DNA of 64,000 nucleotides, from assembly GCA_009760855.2 (NCBI GenBank), contig WPIO01000058.1, positions 2,470,001 through 2,534,000 on the forward strand, given 5' to 3'. Below are positions 55,535 to 64,000 of the stretch, piece by piece. Source of the stretch: Cristatella mucedo (Eukaryota; Bryozoa; Phylactolaemata; Cristatellidae). Under the pieces are notes generated by a model. The model saw only the letters and a program-made list of their open reading frames with translations. It did not search any database and had not been told where the DNA came from. Within the stretch, counting starts at the first letter, position 1; each line of letters opens with the position of its first letter. Both the position numbers and the translations under genes were made by a program.

Positions 55535-56269
55535 ATGAAGTTAAATATTGGAGGGCCAGAAACGTATTCTATTCTGGGAAATGATATGCTATTTGGTTCA
55601 AAAACAGATTATGATATAAAATTAATTTCAAATAGAAAACTAAAAAAATATATTGCCAACTCTCAATCAATGAGATTTCCTCAGATGTTATTTGGAAAAC
55701 TGTTTGAACCTATTGCCGCTAAATTTCTAGAAATGAAATTAAATAGAAAGATAGAGAATGCAAACGATTGCTTTACTAGTGATGGGGTGTATAGATATTC
55801 TCCTGATGGAATTGTAGATGAAGAAACATTGATTGAGATAAAATGCTTATGGAGTCGTAGTATAGTTGAAGGATTTGTACCAAAACAATACCTAGCTCAA
55901 TGTCTACTTGGATTACATGTATTGAAACTAAACAAATGTTTTGATAGTGAATTTGAAATCTTTTTTGAAGGTTTGAATTGTAAAGGAGCACCTAAAGATT
56001 ACGTTGCAGCTGGATCAGTTAGATTACCTACGAGTTATGTTTTTGATATGCCGATAAGAGAGCCGTTGTTTATGTATTTACTTAAAGATGAAAAGTATTA
56101 TGATTTTGAATTTGATGTAAGTGAATATGGTAGATACTCATATAAAAAAGTTTTGGTTATGATATCAAATACTATATAAAAAAGTAGAAGTGCAAGTAGT
56201 TGAAGAAGAAGATCGTTATAGATTTGCAAGAACTACTCCAATAGTTAAAGAAGTATTAGAAAGATAAAA
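55535..56269 (+). pseudogene. YqaJ-type exonuclease/recombinase
   Basis: 214 open codons with a YqaJ-like nuclease core: FGKLFEPIAAKFLEMKL (the G..EP.A motif), YSPDGIVDEETLIEIKC (SPDG then E.K) and QYLAQCLLGLHVL (QxxxQ helix). A frameshift near 56,160 puts the last 30 codons (ending at TAA 56,267) in another frame. Enzymes of this family process DNA ends for recombination. It directly follows the capsid gene. Confidence 0.85.
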
Positions 56270-56285
56270 AATATTAATAAATAAT

Positions 56286-56292
56286 TATATAG
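56286..56292 (+). promoter_or_regulatory. TATATAG start-proximal motif
   Basis: ATTATATAG immediately precedes the ATG of the fibre-like gene at 56,293. Confidence 0.6.
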
Positions 56293-56828
56293 ATGAACAA
56301 AAAGTTTCATAACGAAGACTATGTATCAAAGACTAATGGTTTCATTCTTTCAGATCTTGATGCAAATGGAAATAGAATTATAAATTTAGCTGATCCAGTT
56401 AATGACTTTGATGCTGTTACAAAAGCTTATGCGGATGCAAACTTTGTTGTTAATTCAGGAATAGCAATGAAACTTGCTGGTAAGCGTATTACAAATCTTG
56501 GTGCAGGTATTAATCCTACTGATGGTATAAATGTTAGTCAAGTAAATAATTATGTTAAAAAACTGGTGATACAATGCTAGGAGATTTAAACGTGAATAAC
56601 TTTGCTGTAACATCTACTTATTGGAATTCTGGAAATGGAAATCCAATAGTTCTAAATGATGACTATTGTGTTACTTATGGTGGTATGAAAAGAGATGTAT
56701 TACTAAAAAATTATCCTTCAACAATAAATATAAATAAGGGTGGAAATTCAATTACGAATGTTGCAGAGCCTGTTAATCCTTCTGAAGTTGCAACAAAAAA
56801 TTATGTGCATAAAACACTTAAAAAATAA
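56293..56828 (+). pseudogene. phage-tail-fibre-like repeat protein 4
   Basis: Repeats: DLDANGNRIINLADPVNDFD, LAGKRITNLGAGINPTDGIN and GGNSITNVAEPVNPSEVATK, each followed by a K.Y(A/V) end. A frameshift near 56,565 sits just before a GDTMLGDL segment, the classical GDTM.G.L phage-fibre motif. It is on the opposite strand from the 43.4-46.2 kb cluster. Confidence 0.75.
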
Positions 56829-56848
56829 TAGAAGTAATATCAATCTCA

Positions 56849-57151
56849 ATGGACCCTAAAGCATTTAATTCAATACTAAATCTATCAACACTTCATTCAT
56901 GGACAAATAAAATGGCTCCACCAATAACAATATTGAATGTTATGGTTGTAGGATCATCTAATGGTGTATTTCTTAGATCTAATAGTGATACAACAGTTGT
57001 ATCTGGTGATATAAGAGCTATAAACACTTCTCCAAGCGGTGTTAACTTAAAGTATCATGCTTATTTCAGTAGATTACCATCTGAATATTACTTCGTTGAT
57101 AGTCTTGGGAAATTACAGGTAAACCTCTTAGTTAGTTATGTACCCTCCTGA
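56849..57151 (+). CDS. short protein after the fibre-like gene
   Basis: 100 codons, open, starting MDPKAFNSILNLSTLHSW. Beta-prone and without a recognised domain. It may be a detached distal fibre domain or a separate virion protein. The ATG is 20 bases after the previous stop. Confidence 0.45.
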   Translation: MDPKAFNSILNLSTLHSWTNKMAPPITILNVMVVGSSNGVFLRSNSDTTVVSGDIRAINTSPSGVNLKYHAYFSRLPSEYYFVDSLGKLQVNLLVSYVPS

Positions 57152-57241
57152 AAAGTATAAGTGAACTATTAAAACTATTAACTCTTTTAACTTTGTTGCT
57201 TTATGTTTACCTTTAACAAGTGGGAATAGTTTTGAAATAGC

Positions 57242-57585
57242 TCATATTGATTCATGTTCTAAGCATCTGTGTATACCTAAAGTTGGATAACATCCACTTT
57301 TAAAATGTTTCTTTACTAAATAATATAGTTTAGTTGGTTTTTCTTTTTTATAATAACTAGAATTTATGTTACAGTATGAACAAATGATTATTTCACTATT
57401 TTGTGACAGACTAGAATCAAATTCTGTGTCACTCATATCTGAATCACATTTATCACAACGTATTTCATACTTTTGCTTTGGTTGTTTTTTCTATTTGGTG
57501 GTTTACAATAAGAATGGCCTGTTTCGAGGTATTCAATTTCATTAAATGTGTTTAAGCACGTATCGCAAAATATTTTGATTCTCAA
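57242..57585 (-). pseudogene. multi-CXXC zinc-ribbon protein
   Basis: Minus strand. CxxC pairs occur as FCDTC, RCDKC and ICSYC, with further Cys/His (HSYC, CYPTLGIHRC). The start codon position reads TTG at 57,583-57,585; a frameshift near 57,440. It is divergent from the integrase gene, whose ATG lies only 5 bases away. Zinc-binding role inferred from the spacing; function unknown. Confidence 0.55.
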
Positions 57586-57589
57586 TAGA

Positions 57590-59988
57590 ATGTCGTTTTT
57601 AACTCTAAAAGAAAGAAAAAAAGAAGGTCAGTTCAATCCTGATTCAGACATAAGTCAAGTATTCAAACCAAGACCTACCAAGACCATATTCCACAAGGTT
57701 TCTTTAATGAAGTTGAACCTAATGAAAACCATCAAGCAGACATTTTATATATGCCTAATGATTTTGGATATAAATACGCTTTGAGTGTTATTGATGTTGC
57801 TAGTAGATGTAAAGATTCAAGACCGCTTAAAACCAGTCTTCTAAAGAAGTAACACAAGTAATATTAGATATTTATAGTAAAGGTCCTTTGAAATGGCCTA
57901 AAAAGATAACAGTAGATCCAAGATCTGAGTTCAAAGGAGAGTTTGCTAAAGAAATGAAAAGACATGAAATACGTGTTATAGAAGGTACTACAAAAAACCT
58001 CACACCTTGCCAGTAAGTTCCAGTCTGGCTTTAGAGCTAATCACTCCACAGAGTCAGCATTGCTTCGGGTATACAACGACCTACTTAGGAATGCACACAT
58101 GGGTAGAGTATCTCTGCTTGTTTTACTCGATCTTTCGGCAGCTTTTGGTACTATCGATCACAAAGTTCTTCTTGAGCACCTCTCATCTCGCCTGGGCATC
58201 ACTGGCACTGCTCTGCAATGGTTCAGGTCCCATCTGAGTGGGACACTCCAGAGTATTGGCATGAATGGACGAAGATCATTCGAGGTACCTTTGAAATGTG
58301 GGGTACCTCAGGGCTCCGTGCTAGGTCCGGTTCTTTTCATCGTTTATACTCTCCCTCTTGCTGATGTGATTGCCATGCACAATCTAGGCTTTCACTTCTA
58401 TGCGGATGACACTCAGTTGTACCTTTGCTTTGATCCCTCCCAGCCTTCGAGCACCTCAAATTCTCTCAACTCACTTGCTGCATGCACTGATGACATCCGC
58501 ACATGGATGGCAGCAAATCTTCTAAAATTGAACGATGATAAAACTAACTTACTAGTTATGGGCAAACCCAGTGTGATTCAGAGATTGAAAAGGCTGACTC
58601 TCAAAACTGGCTCTTCCAGCATATCTCCTGTTGAATCAGCTCGAAATCTAGGTGTCATATTCCAAAGCGACCTCTCGTTAGACGACCATATCAGCTCCAC
58701 AGTCGAATCTGCATATTTTCAGCTTCATAACATTGCTAAAACTCGGGCTTGTTTAGATAAAGATACGACATCTAAGTTGGTTCATGCATTCGTGACATCT
58801 CGTCTCGACTTCTGAAACTCACTGCTTACTGGCCTACCGGCATGTGCGATCAGGAGATTGCAGCTGGTGCAAAACTCTGCAGCTAGGCATGTCTGTCGTG
58901 AGCGTCGCAGCTGCCACATTACACCACTTCTCGCCGACCTGCACTGGCTACCAGTCAAGCAACGGATTGACTTCAAGGTTTTGTCGCTCACTTTTAGGTC
59001 CCTTCATTCTATGGCTCCAGCCTATCTGTCAGATATATTCCCCCATCAGGCCAAGCATCGTACCACCCGCTTTTCGGAATCCAACAGTCTACAAATACCT
59101 CGTACAAACCTCAAATCCTTTGGAGACCGTGCATTTAGTTCGTATGCTCCGAAAGCCTGGAACTCCCTCCCGACCTGCGTCAGAACATCCCCTGACCTGA
59201 CCACATTTAAAAGGAACTTAAAAACACAAATATTTAGGACAGCATTTAGTGGGTCCCTGTGATTCGTCCTTGATGTGCTTATGGGTGCTGACACTGTGCA
59301 TGCTCCCACTAACCACATTTGCATGCTGACCCTGTGCATGTCACCCCTAACCATATTATTCATTTTGTTTATTTTTTAAGCATGATTTATTTTGCTATTC
59401 AATTGCATTTCACTTTACAGCAAATGTAAAGCACCTAGAAAGAGATTAAGTTCTCAGAGGCCGCTTTATCAAGTGCATCATTATTATTATTATTTTTATT
59501 ATTACAAAAAATGAGTGTTGCATTAGTTGAAAGAATGAATAGAGCAGTTGCTGAGAGAGTATTTATTGCACAGTATGAAAAGGAACTAGAAAGTATTAAT
59601 AAAGGAGATTATACTAGAAACAAAGAGTGGATTGATAATTTACCAAAGATTATTGAGTATCTAAATAATAGTATTACAAGAGTGATTGGTGAAAAACCTG
59701 TTAAAGCAATAAAAAAAAGAAATAGTAAAACTAAAGAAATCAAAATACAATAGAAAAGTAGGAGAAGTAGAAGCGTTATTAGAATTAGGTACAAATGTTA
59801 GTTATTTATTAGAAGCAGGTGAGGGTGAAGATGAAAAAAGAAGAAGAGCTACAGATCCAATATGGAGTTTAACTAAACATACTATTGTTAGAATAAGGGT
59901 ATTGCGAGAACAACCAGCTAGATACTTCATAAATGATGTTAAGAGAAGTTTTGTTAGAGAGGAGTTGCAAGTAATTAACCAACATTAA
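57590..59988 (+). pseudogene. int: retrovirus-type (rve) integrase, split by a LINE
   Basis: ATG 57,590. First catalytic Asp in YALSVIDVASRCKDSRP (about 57,790), second in KKITVDPRSEFKGEF (about 57,915). LINE A copy d then interrupts at 57,999. After the LINE comes the region with VERMNRAVAE, whose Glu is the third catalytic residue, LNNSITRVIGEKPVKAI, a frameshift near 59,750 and a tail with PIWSLTKHTIVRIRV and SFVREELQVI, matching the SH3-like end of Maverick integrases. Frameshifts also near 57,680 and 57,835. It inserts the element into the host chromosome (family knowledge). Confidence 0.93.
57999..59502 (+). mobile_element. LINE A insertion, copy d
   Basis: 5'-truncated LINE A inserted in the integrase, flanked by TACAAAAAA on both sides (9-bp target-site duplication). 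RT palm: LLDLSAAFGTIDHKVLLEHL, GVPQGSVLGPVLF and YADDTQLYL; then the thumb up to a TGA at 58,813-58,815. The rest of the frame (NSLLTGLPACAIRRLQLVQ) is open to 59,262. The 3' UTR ends in the hairpin (AAGCACCTAGAAAGAGATT) and ATT repeats. It is the best preserved LINE A in the window. Confidence 0.95.
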
Positions 59989-60378
59989 TTTCAGTTTGTG
60001 AACGTCCCAATACAAATCCTTCAAGTTCTTCTTTTGTAATTTCATCATCAGATAAAGCATTTGTAATCTTTGAGATAATTTCAGAATTAGAATTTAAAGC
60101 ATTTCTTTTGCGTTTATCTATTTCTGATAGTACACCATCAACTGATACAAACATTACAGATAGACCTGAAAAGAAAGTGACTGCATGACTAATAACTGGG
60201 ATTATTTGAATATAAGTACTGGAAACAGTTACTTCTAATGTTATTATTATATTTGTAAATTTTATTATGTATCTAGCTTTTGTTAATATTACTAGACATG
60301 ATCTAATTTTGTTTTTTAAATTGAATAGTTTCTTTATATTTATTTTTAAAGGGCAAAATATTTTCTTAAATCTGGCAT
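59975..60378 (-). pseudogene. small membrane-protein candidate near the right TIR
   Basis: ATG at 60,376-60,378 follows CTAAATTATATAGAAAA. After a frameshift near 60,355 the frame is open for about 130 codons to TAA 59,975-59,977. It has a hydrophobic stretch (IIPVISHAVTFFSGLSVMFV) and a charged end with LSDDEITKEELEGFVLGR. Its stop overlaps the integrase stop tail to tail. Confidence 0.5.
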
Positions 60379-60391
60379 TTTTCTATATAAT

Positions 60392-60759
60392 TTAGAAACA
60401 ATTTAAAATGTCAACTAACTTATTCTTTTTAAAGATTTCTTCATATAAATGTTCAGGGAAACCTTTTTTTTAACGCGGATCTCTGAAAGTTTGGACTGAG
60501 CAATTATTAACAATATTATAAGATTGATCTTCGTTAAAGAACTCTGGTTTTTCATGGATTATGTAATTTCCTATTCTTTGTTCCTTACCTTCACGAATTA
60601 AATCAATTATAAAATCAACATAATCCTAATTCCTTTATACCCATCAACAAAAGGAACACAGTGACCATAAAACTTATAAAATATTTCCCTCATTCTAATA
60701 ATGTAAGAAATCATACTCTCTTGATAAAGCCTATGGAAAAACTCACATGTTGTACTCAT
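60392..60759 (-). pseudogene. unknown gene next to the right TIR
   Basis: ATG at 60,757-60,759 preceded by TATTTATACA. Begins MSTTCEFFHRLYQESMISYI, then FYGHCVPFVDGYKGIRI, a frameshift near 60,625, GNYIIHEKPEFFNEDQ and a TAA near 60,470. Last gene before the TIR. No domain recognised. Confidence 0.5.
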
Positions 60760-60784
60760 TGTATAAATAGTAAATTAATTCATT

Positions 60785-60954
60785 TAATTGAATATTAGAA
60801 CTATCAGTTTATTCAACAAAGTAACACAAACGATTGAATTTGGTGATGAGTGGTTTTCCCATTTACGATATCGGGGAATTTTTTTACAACCGAAGGTGGA
60901 ACCGAGGTTGGAGAAAAATTTCGCGATGTTGTAAAAGGGAAAAAACAATAATCA
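60785..60954 (-). repeat. Maverick right terminal inverted repeat
   Basis: Reverse complement of 36,239-36,406, differing at a small number of positions. Confidence 0.95.
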
Positions 60955-60959
60955 GGCCC
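60955..60959 (+). repeat. candidate target-site duplication, right
   Basis: GGCCC directly after the right TIR, matching 36,234-36,238. Confidence 0.6.
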
Positions 60960-61770
60960 CCTCAATACATGGATGGAACGGAGGGATTGGTCTGTCCACT
61001 GTCATGGCGATAATGTGCCGGTCCGAAATCGAAATATTGAAGATGCTAGCGGTCTTCACCTGTCTGACCTTCCCGAACTCCGGCACGCCCTGGACGCGCC
61101 TCTGGCTGTCGAGACAGTGCGTCCAGGTTGAGGCGGTCCACTATGACCGCAGTGTGTCTGCCGCTAAGGTATCTGGCGTCAGCGTGGTCGCAGGCCGCCA
61201 ACGTGTGGGCAAGGACCAACGCCTGTTTGACCGTCAGGCACCGTAGCGTAAAGCTAACAGGAGGAGCAGCCGACGGCCAAGAGATCTTTGCTTTATTTTT
61301 TGTAAGGATACAGTAGGATACTAGGCCTACTAGGAATGCCTTCTCCTCAATCCCAGCTGGCAAAGGCACCTCCAGCTGGTTGGGGCAGAGTCGAATTTCC
61401 GAGCAGCCAGCAGGGACAGCCGCACCCCGGGCATGTTTCCTGTGCTCACCGCTCCGCAGCAGGCTTCGTAATTGCAGGGGGGGGGGTCTATTAGTCACCT
61501 TCTACCTCAAAAAACCTCTTACTTCCGCACTGGGGCAGATGAAAACAACAAGCTCGACTGCAAGCCTAGCGCCTTGAGACCAATGCGATCTGTGCCGGTG
61601 ACGGTCTGCGACGTGCAATGGCTACGTGCTAAATTTCTCCATAGCAGCGGAATATTGCACCAGTCGCTTTCGCGGTCGCCTACGCTTGCAATCTCTTCGT
61701 GGGGCAGCGCGAGAATTGCCAGCTGCAACCGATAATTTAGCCGTTTCTCAAACAGGTCCGTACGGACCAC
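60960..61770 (-). other. interrupted host or retroelement sequence right of the Maverick
   Basis: GC-rich minus-strand frames, including 150 codons at 61,046-61,498. A neighbouring frame carries VPEFGKVRQVKTASIF. On the minus strand this lies upstream of the CCHC knuckles found on the other side of the Maverick, so it may be the amino-terminal part of the same interrupted gene. No domain recognised. Confidence 0.35.
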
Positions 61771-62063
61771 GTAGTTTTCGCCTCGTGTTCACAACAAAAG
61801 GCTGGCTAAAGATAGCTCTGCCGACTCGATTTACGCTAAGCTCGCTCGGTCGCGGTGAGGCCTGGTGACTGCCAGCTCACAGCGGCCCACTGGAGCTAAT
61901 CGGTAATGAGCGCCCAGCCTCGCCCCCGGAAGCAAGATTTCGCATCCGGTATCTGAAGGGCGCCCGGTAACGTGCGTGTCCTCTGACCAGCTCCGTGCAT
62001 TCGCACTTATTCGCCTCTCGTTTTCCCATCACTCAGTAAGTCGTAAGATCAGTTATCGGGAGC
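61771..62063 (+). other. presumed EAF promoter and 5' UTR region
   Basis: GC-rich sequence directly upstream of the EAF-like start codon. No TATA box is seen; core promoter elements cannot be placed reliably. Confidence 0.3.
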
Positions 62064-62166
62064 ATGTCGATAGCAGAGAAATTGGGTATTGATGAAAAGG
62101 AATACGAGCTGAAGATTGGCAAGAGCTTTGAACGTGGGTCCCAGGCAACCTATCACTCGATCCGCT
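62064..62166 (+). CDS. EAF: ELL-associated factor-like, first coding exon
   Basis: ATG at 62,064 starts 34 codons plus one base, ending at a perfect GTAAGT donor. The peptide has YELKIGKSFERGSQATYHSIR, with the pattern L.(L/I)G.SFE......(F/Y)H(T/S)(I/V)R that opens the EAF domain of EAF1/EAF2. In animals these bind ELL elongation factors and stimulate RNA polymerase II elongation. The next exon is not found within the window, so the intron is longer than 1.8 kb. The short conserved stretch limits certainty. Confidence 0.7.
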
Positions 62167-64000
62167 GTAAGTTATTGGTGGCTTGGCGTTATTTTTCGTG
62201 TCAGTGCGTGCACCGCGCCGCTTTATCTCGAAACCATTGAGCTTGTGCCCTTAAGTCTACGTGCTTACATTGCCGTATTTTCGTTGATTTGGGTTTACCG
62301 ACTTTCCCCTCTGCCCATTAGCAATCCGTCGGCTGACACCAAACATATGCGACTAATTTTGTTGCGTGAACATTGTGTCAACATGTCTTGCTTGATTTCT
62401 TAGTGGGTTTGACGCTCATTGGTTGCAAATTTGACACAACTTTTAAAACTTGTTCGCCGCCGGGCTGCCACGCGCGATATATGAAAGGATTCGTTGTGAC
62501 CGGTACTAAATAGTTCTGAATATTGGTTCAAGACGCTGGACGCACTGATTCGTCGAGTAGTTATTGTCATGGATATGTGTAGCGCCATACAAAGTTCAAA
62601 AGAGTGCCTTGCGCGAGCTACTCCGAAAATCCTGGTATAGCCGTGTCACTATGTAGAGTCGTCAGCACACCAGGCTTCACACAAGACTGTCAAAAAGCTT
62701 AGATCCGCTGGCTGAAACGAGCTCTGGCGAGCGCACTGGCCCATTTGTTGATCTCCTCTTTGGCCTGGCCTGGCCGCTATAGTCCGCAGGCAGCTTTATA
62801 CAGTGCAGTCGTACCCTGCTGACAGGCTGCATTCGGTGAAGAAGTAAACGCGTCTTCAAAGCTCGGTTTTCCCCTAGCTGATGGCACAGACGTTTTGAGG
62901 GTTTCCATTTGGTCCAGAGTCCATATCGTGCCTGGCATTCAGGCATGATATCAATTCGTTGTTGGTTCAGTACCAGAGAGTAAGTGCAAATACAGCCCGG
63001 TTGACAAACTGGATGGATGACATCGATGTACGGTCGATCTGTTAATCCTATCACTTCGGATGTATTGCAAACTTGCTTGCATCCATTAGTGGTTCGATAT
63101 TTAAAGTAAACCACCCGATTAGGATGTGTACTTGTAGGCTCCGGAATTGCACAAAGTGTTCAAATGGCAGCTGTGACCAAGTGAGATGAAGTTACTCACA
63201 GCTGAACCGCTAGTGCTTGTTTACTTTTGACTCAAAAGTCAGTCTAAAGTCACTTTCTGGTTTCCTGACTGCGGAAATATCGTGTGTCGAGTGGAACTAG
63301 TGTAATGTTAGTAACAATAGGCCAGCCACAATTGAACTTTTTGAATCTCTGAGTATGTCTGGGTGTGCTTACAAAAGACCAGGCTAAGCTGCTACATTGT
63401 ATACTGGGCCTGGGAGCTCTAATAGGCCTTTGTGACTGGCTTCAAGGTCCAAATTACCAGGATTTTCAACCGAATGCAGATGTACCCGTGCACCACCACT
63501 AGGAAATAATAAGGAAGCCATAGAAAGCATGCCTCTGCATACCCATTGCATGAGCCGTCTAGTGTAGAGGAGAAAGAGCTAGTCTTAATCAATGTGTAAG
63601 GTGATCGTACTTCTTGACTCAGGTCCTGAGAATTCTAGTCCTGCATTATAGACAACTCTCCTGCTTAACACCCACTGAGCCTCTGTGGAGTTACAGACCG
63701 AGTTGCATTACATTTGTACCTCACTCCAAGTGAGTGAGAGCCGTTGAGGCTCTTAAGGTTCGGTATAAAAGAGGTTGTTTGATCATCTAACCTTTACTTT
63801 TCTTAAATGCCAGGCCAGATATGCTGCAGTTGAGTTAGGAAGCCCCAGGTAAATTTAACAAAGAAGTCACAAGAATAGTAAAGACTGTTGTGTGTGATGG
63901 CTTATGCAATACTCGTGCCACCATGTTCTCTGTTCAAGGTTGTATTGCTTTCAGAACGTTGCAAAATATTGAGGCCACTGAGACAATTTGTGGCCAAATA
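62167..64000 (+). other. EAF intron 1, no further feature recognised
   Basis: Sequence after the GTAAGT donor. Candidate acceptors were checked (for example near 63,812) but none gives an open frame in the required phase with EAF similarity. Confidence 0.4.

Larger units (their letters stand above)
36239..60954 (+). mobile_element. complete, decayed Maverick/Polinton element (right copy)
   Basis: 24.7 kb AT-rich element bounded by inverted repeats and a GGCCC direct repeat. It carries the diagnostic set: protein-primed DNA polymerase B, rve integrase, adenain-type protease, FtsK/HerA ATPase and a capsid-like gene. Polymerase and integrase sit at opposite ends, as is typical. It includes two LINE A insertions (about 40,230-41,550 and 57,999-59,502). 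Nearly all genes have stops or frameshifts, so the copy is dead, although its overall order is intact. Confidence 0.95.

Noticed and set aside
29001-60954. Element-wide reassignment of stop codons (TGA as Trp, TAA/TAG as Gln).
   Set aside because: Some in-frame stops do align with Trp (two TGA/TGG pairs in the ATPase) or Gln (TAA/CAA in the protease extension and at 33,596) in the other copy. But others align with Gly, Ser, Leu or Thr, true frameshifts are common, and gene ends use TAA/TAG at the expected places. Ordinary decay explains most of it. Only the capsid gene is kept as a finding.
62677-63114. 145-codon minus-strand frame with a CQPGCICTYSLVLNQQRI segment resembling a TIL-type Cys-rich module.
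   Set aside because: It lies in the presumed EAF intron, the Cys spacing is incomplete, and I found no convincing splice sites or partner exons.
63812-63850. Possible second EAF exon between CCAG and GTAAAT.
   Set aside because: In the phase required by the first exon it reaches a TGA within seven codons and has no EAF similarity.

Overview
The window looks like nuclear DNA of an animal, probably a non-vertebrate. It has spliced metazoan-type genes with GT-AG introns of 1.9-4.5 kb: four exons of an INO80C/IES6-like gene on the + strand (11.0-20.8 kb) and the first exon of an ELL-associated factor (EAF)-like gene (62.06 kb). It is also full of CR1/L2-like LINE fragments, tRNA-derived SINEs and CT/GA microsatellites. 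The lineage cannot be fixed from the sequence alone.

1-29 kb is host DNA with decayed repeats. LINE family A (ATT-repeat 3' end) is represented by several truncated copies, LINE family B (ATGTT/AATGT 3' end) by three, and tRNA-like SINEs share a hairpin-forming 3' tail with LINE A. 24.9-28.9 kb is GC-rich with minisatellites, a long GA tract running into a TATA box, and no recognisable gene.

29.0-34.17 kb is a truncated, decayed piece of a Maverick/Polinton (adintovirus-like) element. It holds an HNH/AP2 gene, a PLA2-like protein, an unknown conserved protein, an adenain-type protease, the packaging ATPase and three downstream genes. The same block occurs in the same order and orientation in the second element.

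36,239-60,954 is a second Maverick bounded by about 170-bp terminal inverted repeats and a GGCCC direct repeat. Its order is: protein-primed DNA polymerase B next to the left TIR; small genes; three minus-strand genes with phage-tail-fibre-like repeats; a membrane protein; HNH/AP2; PLA2-like protein; unknown; protease; ATPase; coiled-coil and minor-virion candidates; major capsid protein candidate; YqaJ-type nuclease; two more fibre-like genes; a zinc-ribbon protein; the rve integrase; and two small minus-strand genes next to the right TIR. Replication (polymerase, YqaJ), integration (integrase, TIRs) and virion assembly (capsid, ATPase, protease) functions are all represented, but almost every gene has stops or frameshifts, and two LINE A copies have landed in it, one splitting the integrase. 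The copy is a fossil. Outside the TIRs lies minus-strand sequence with a two-knuckle CCHC motif, so the element probably inserted into an older retroelement-like or cellular zinc-knuckle gene.

The most interesting signals are the phage-like fibre genes, a shared TATA-like motif directly abutting many start codons in both elements, a capsid frame of 517 codons (stop included) with five internal stops but no indel, a tandem family of small unknown proteins, and two 112-bp mini-insertions with the same ends.
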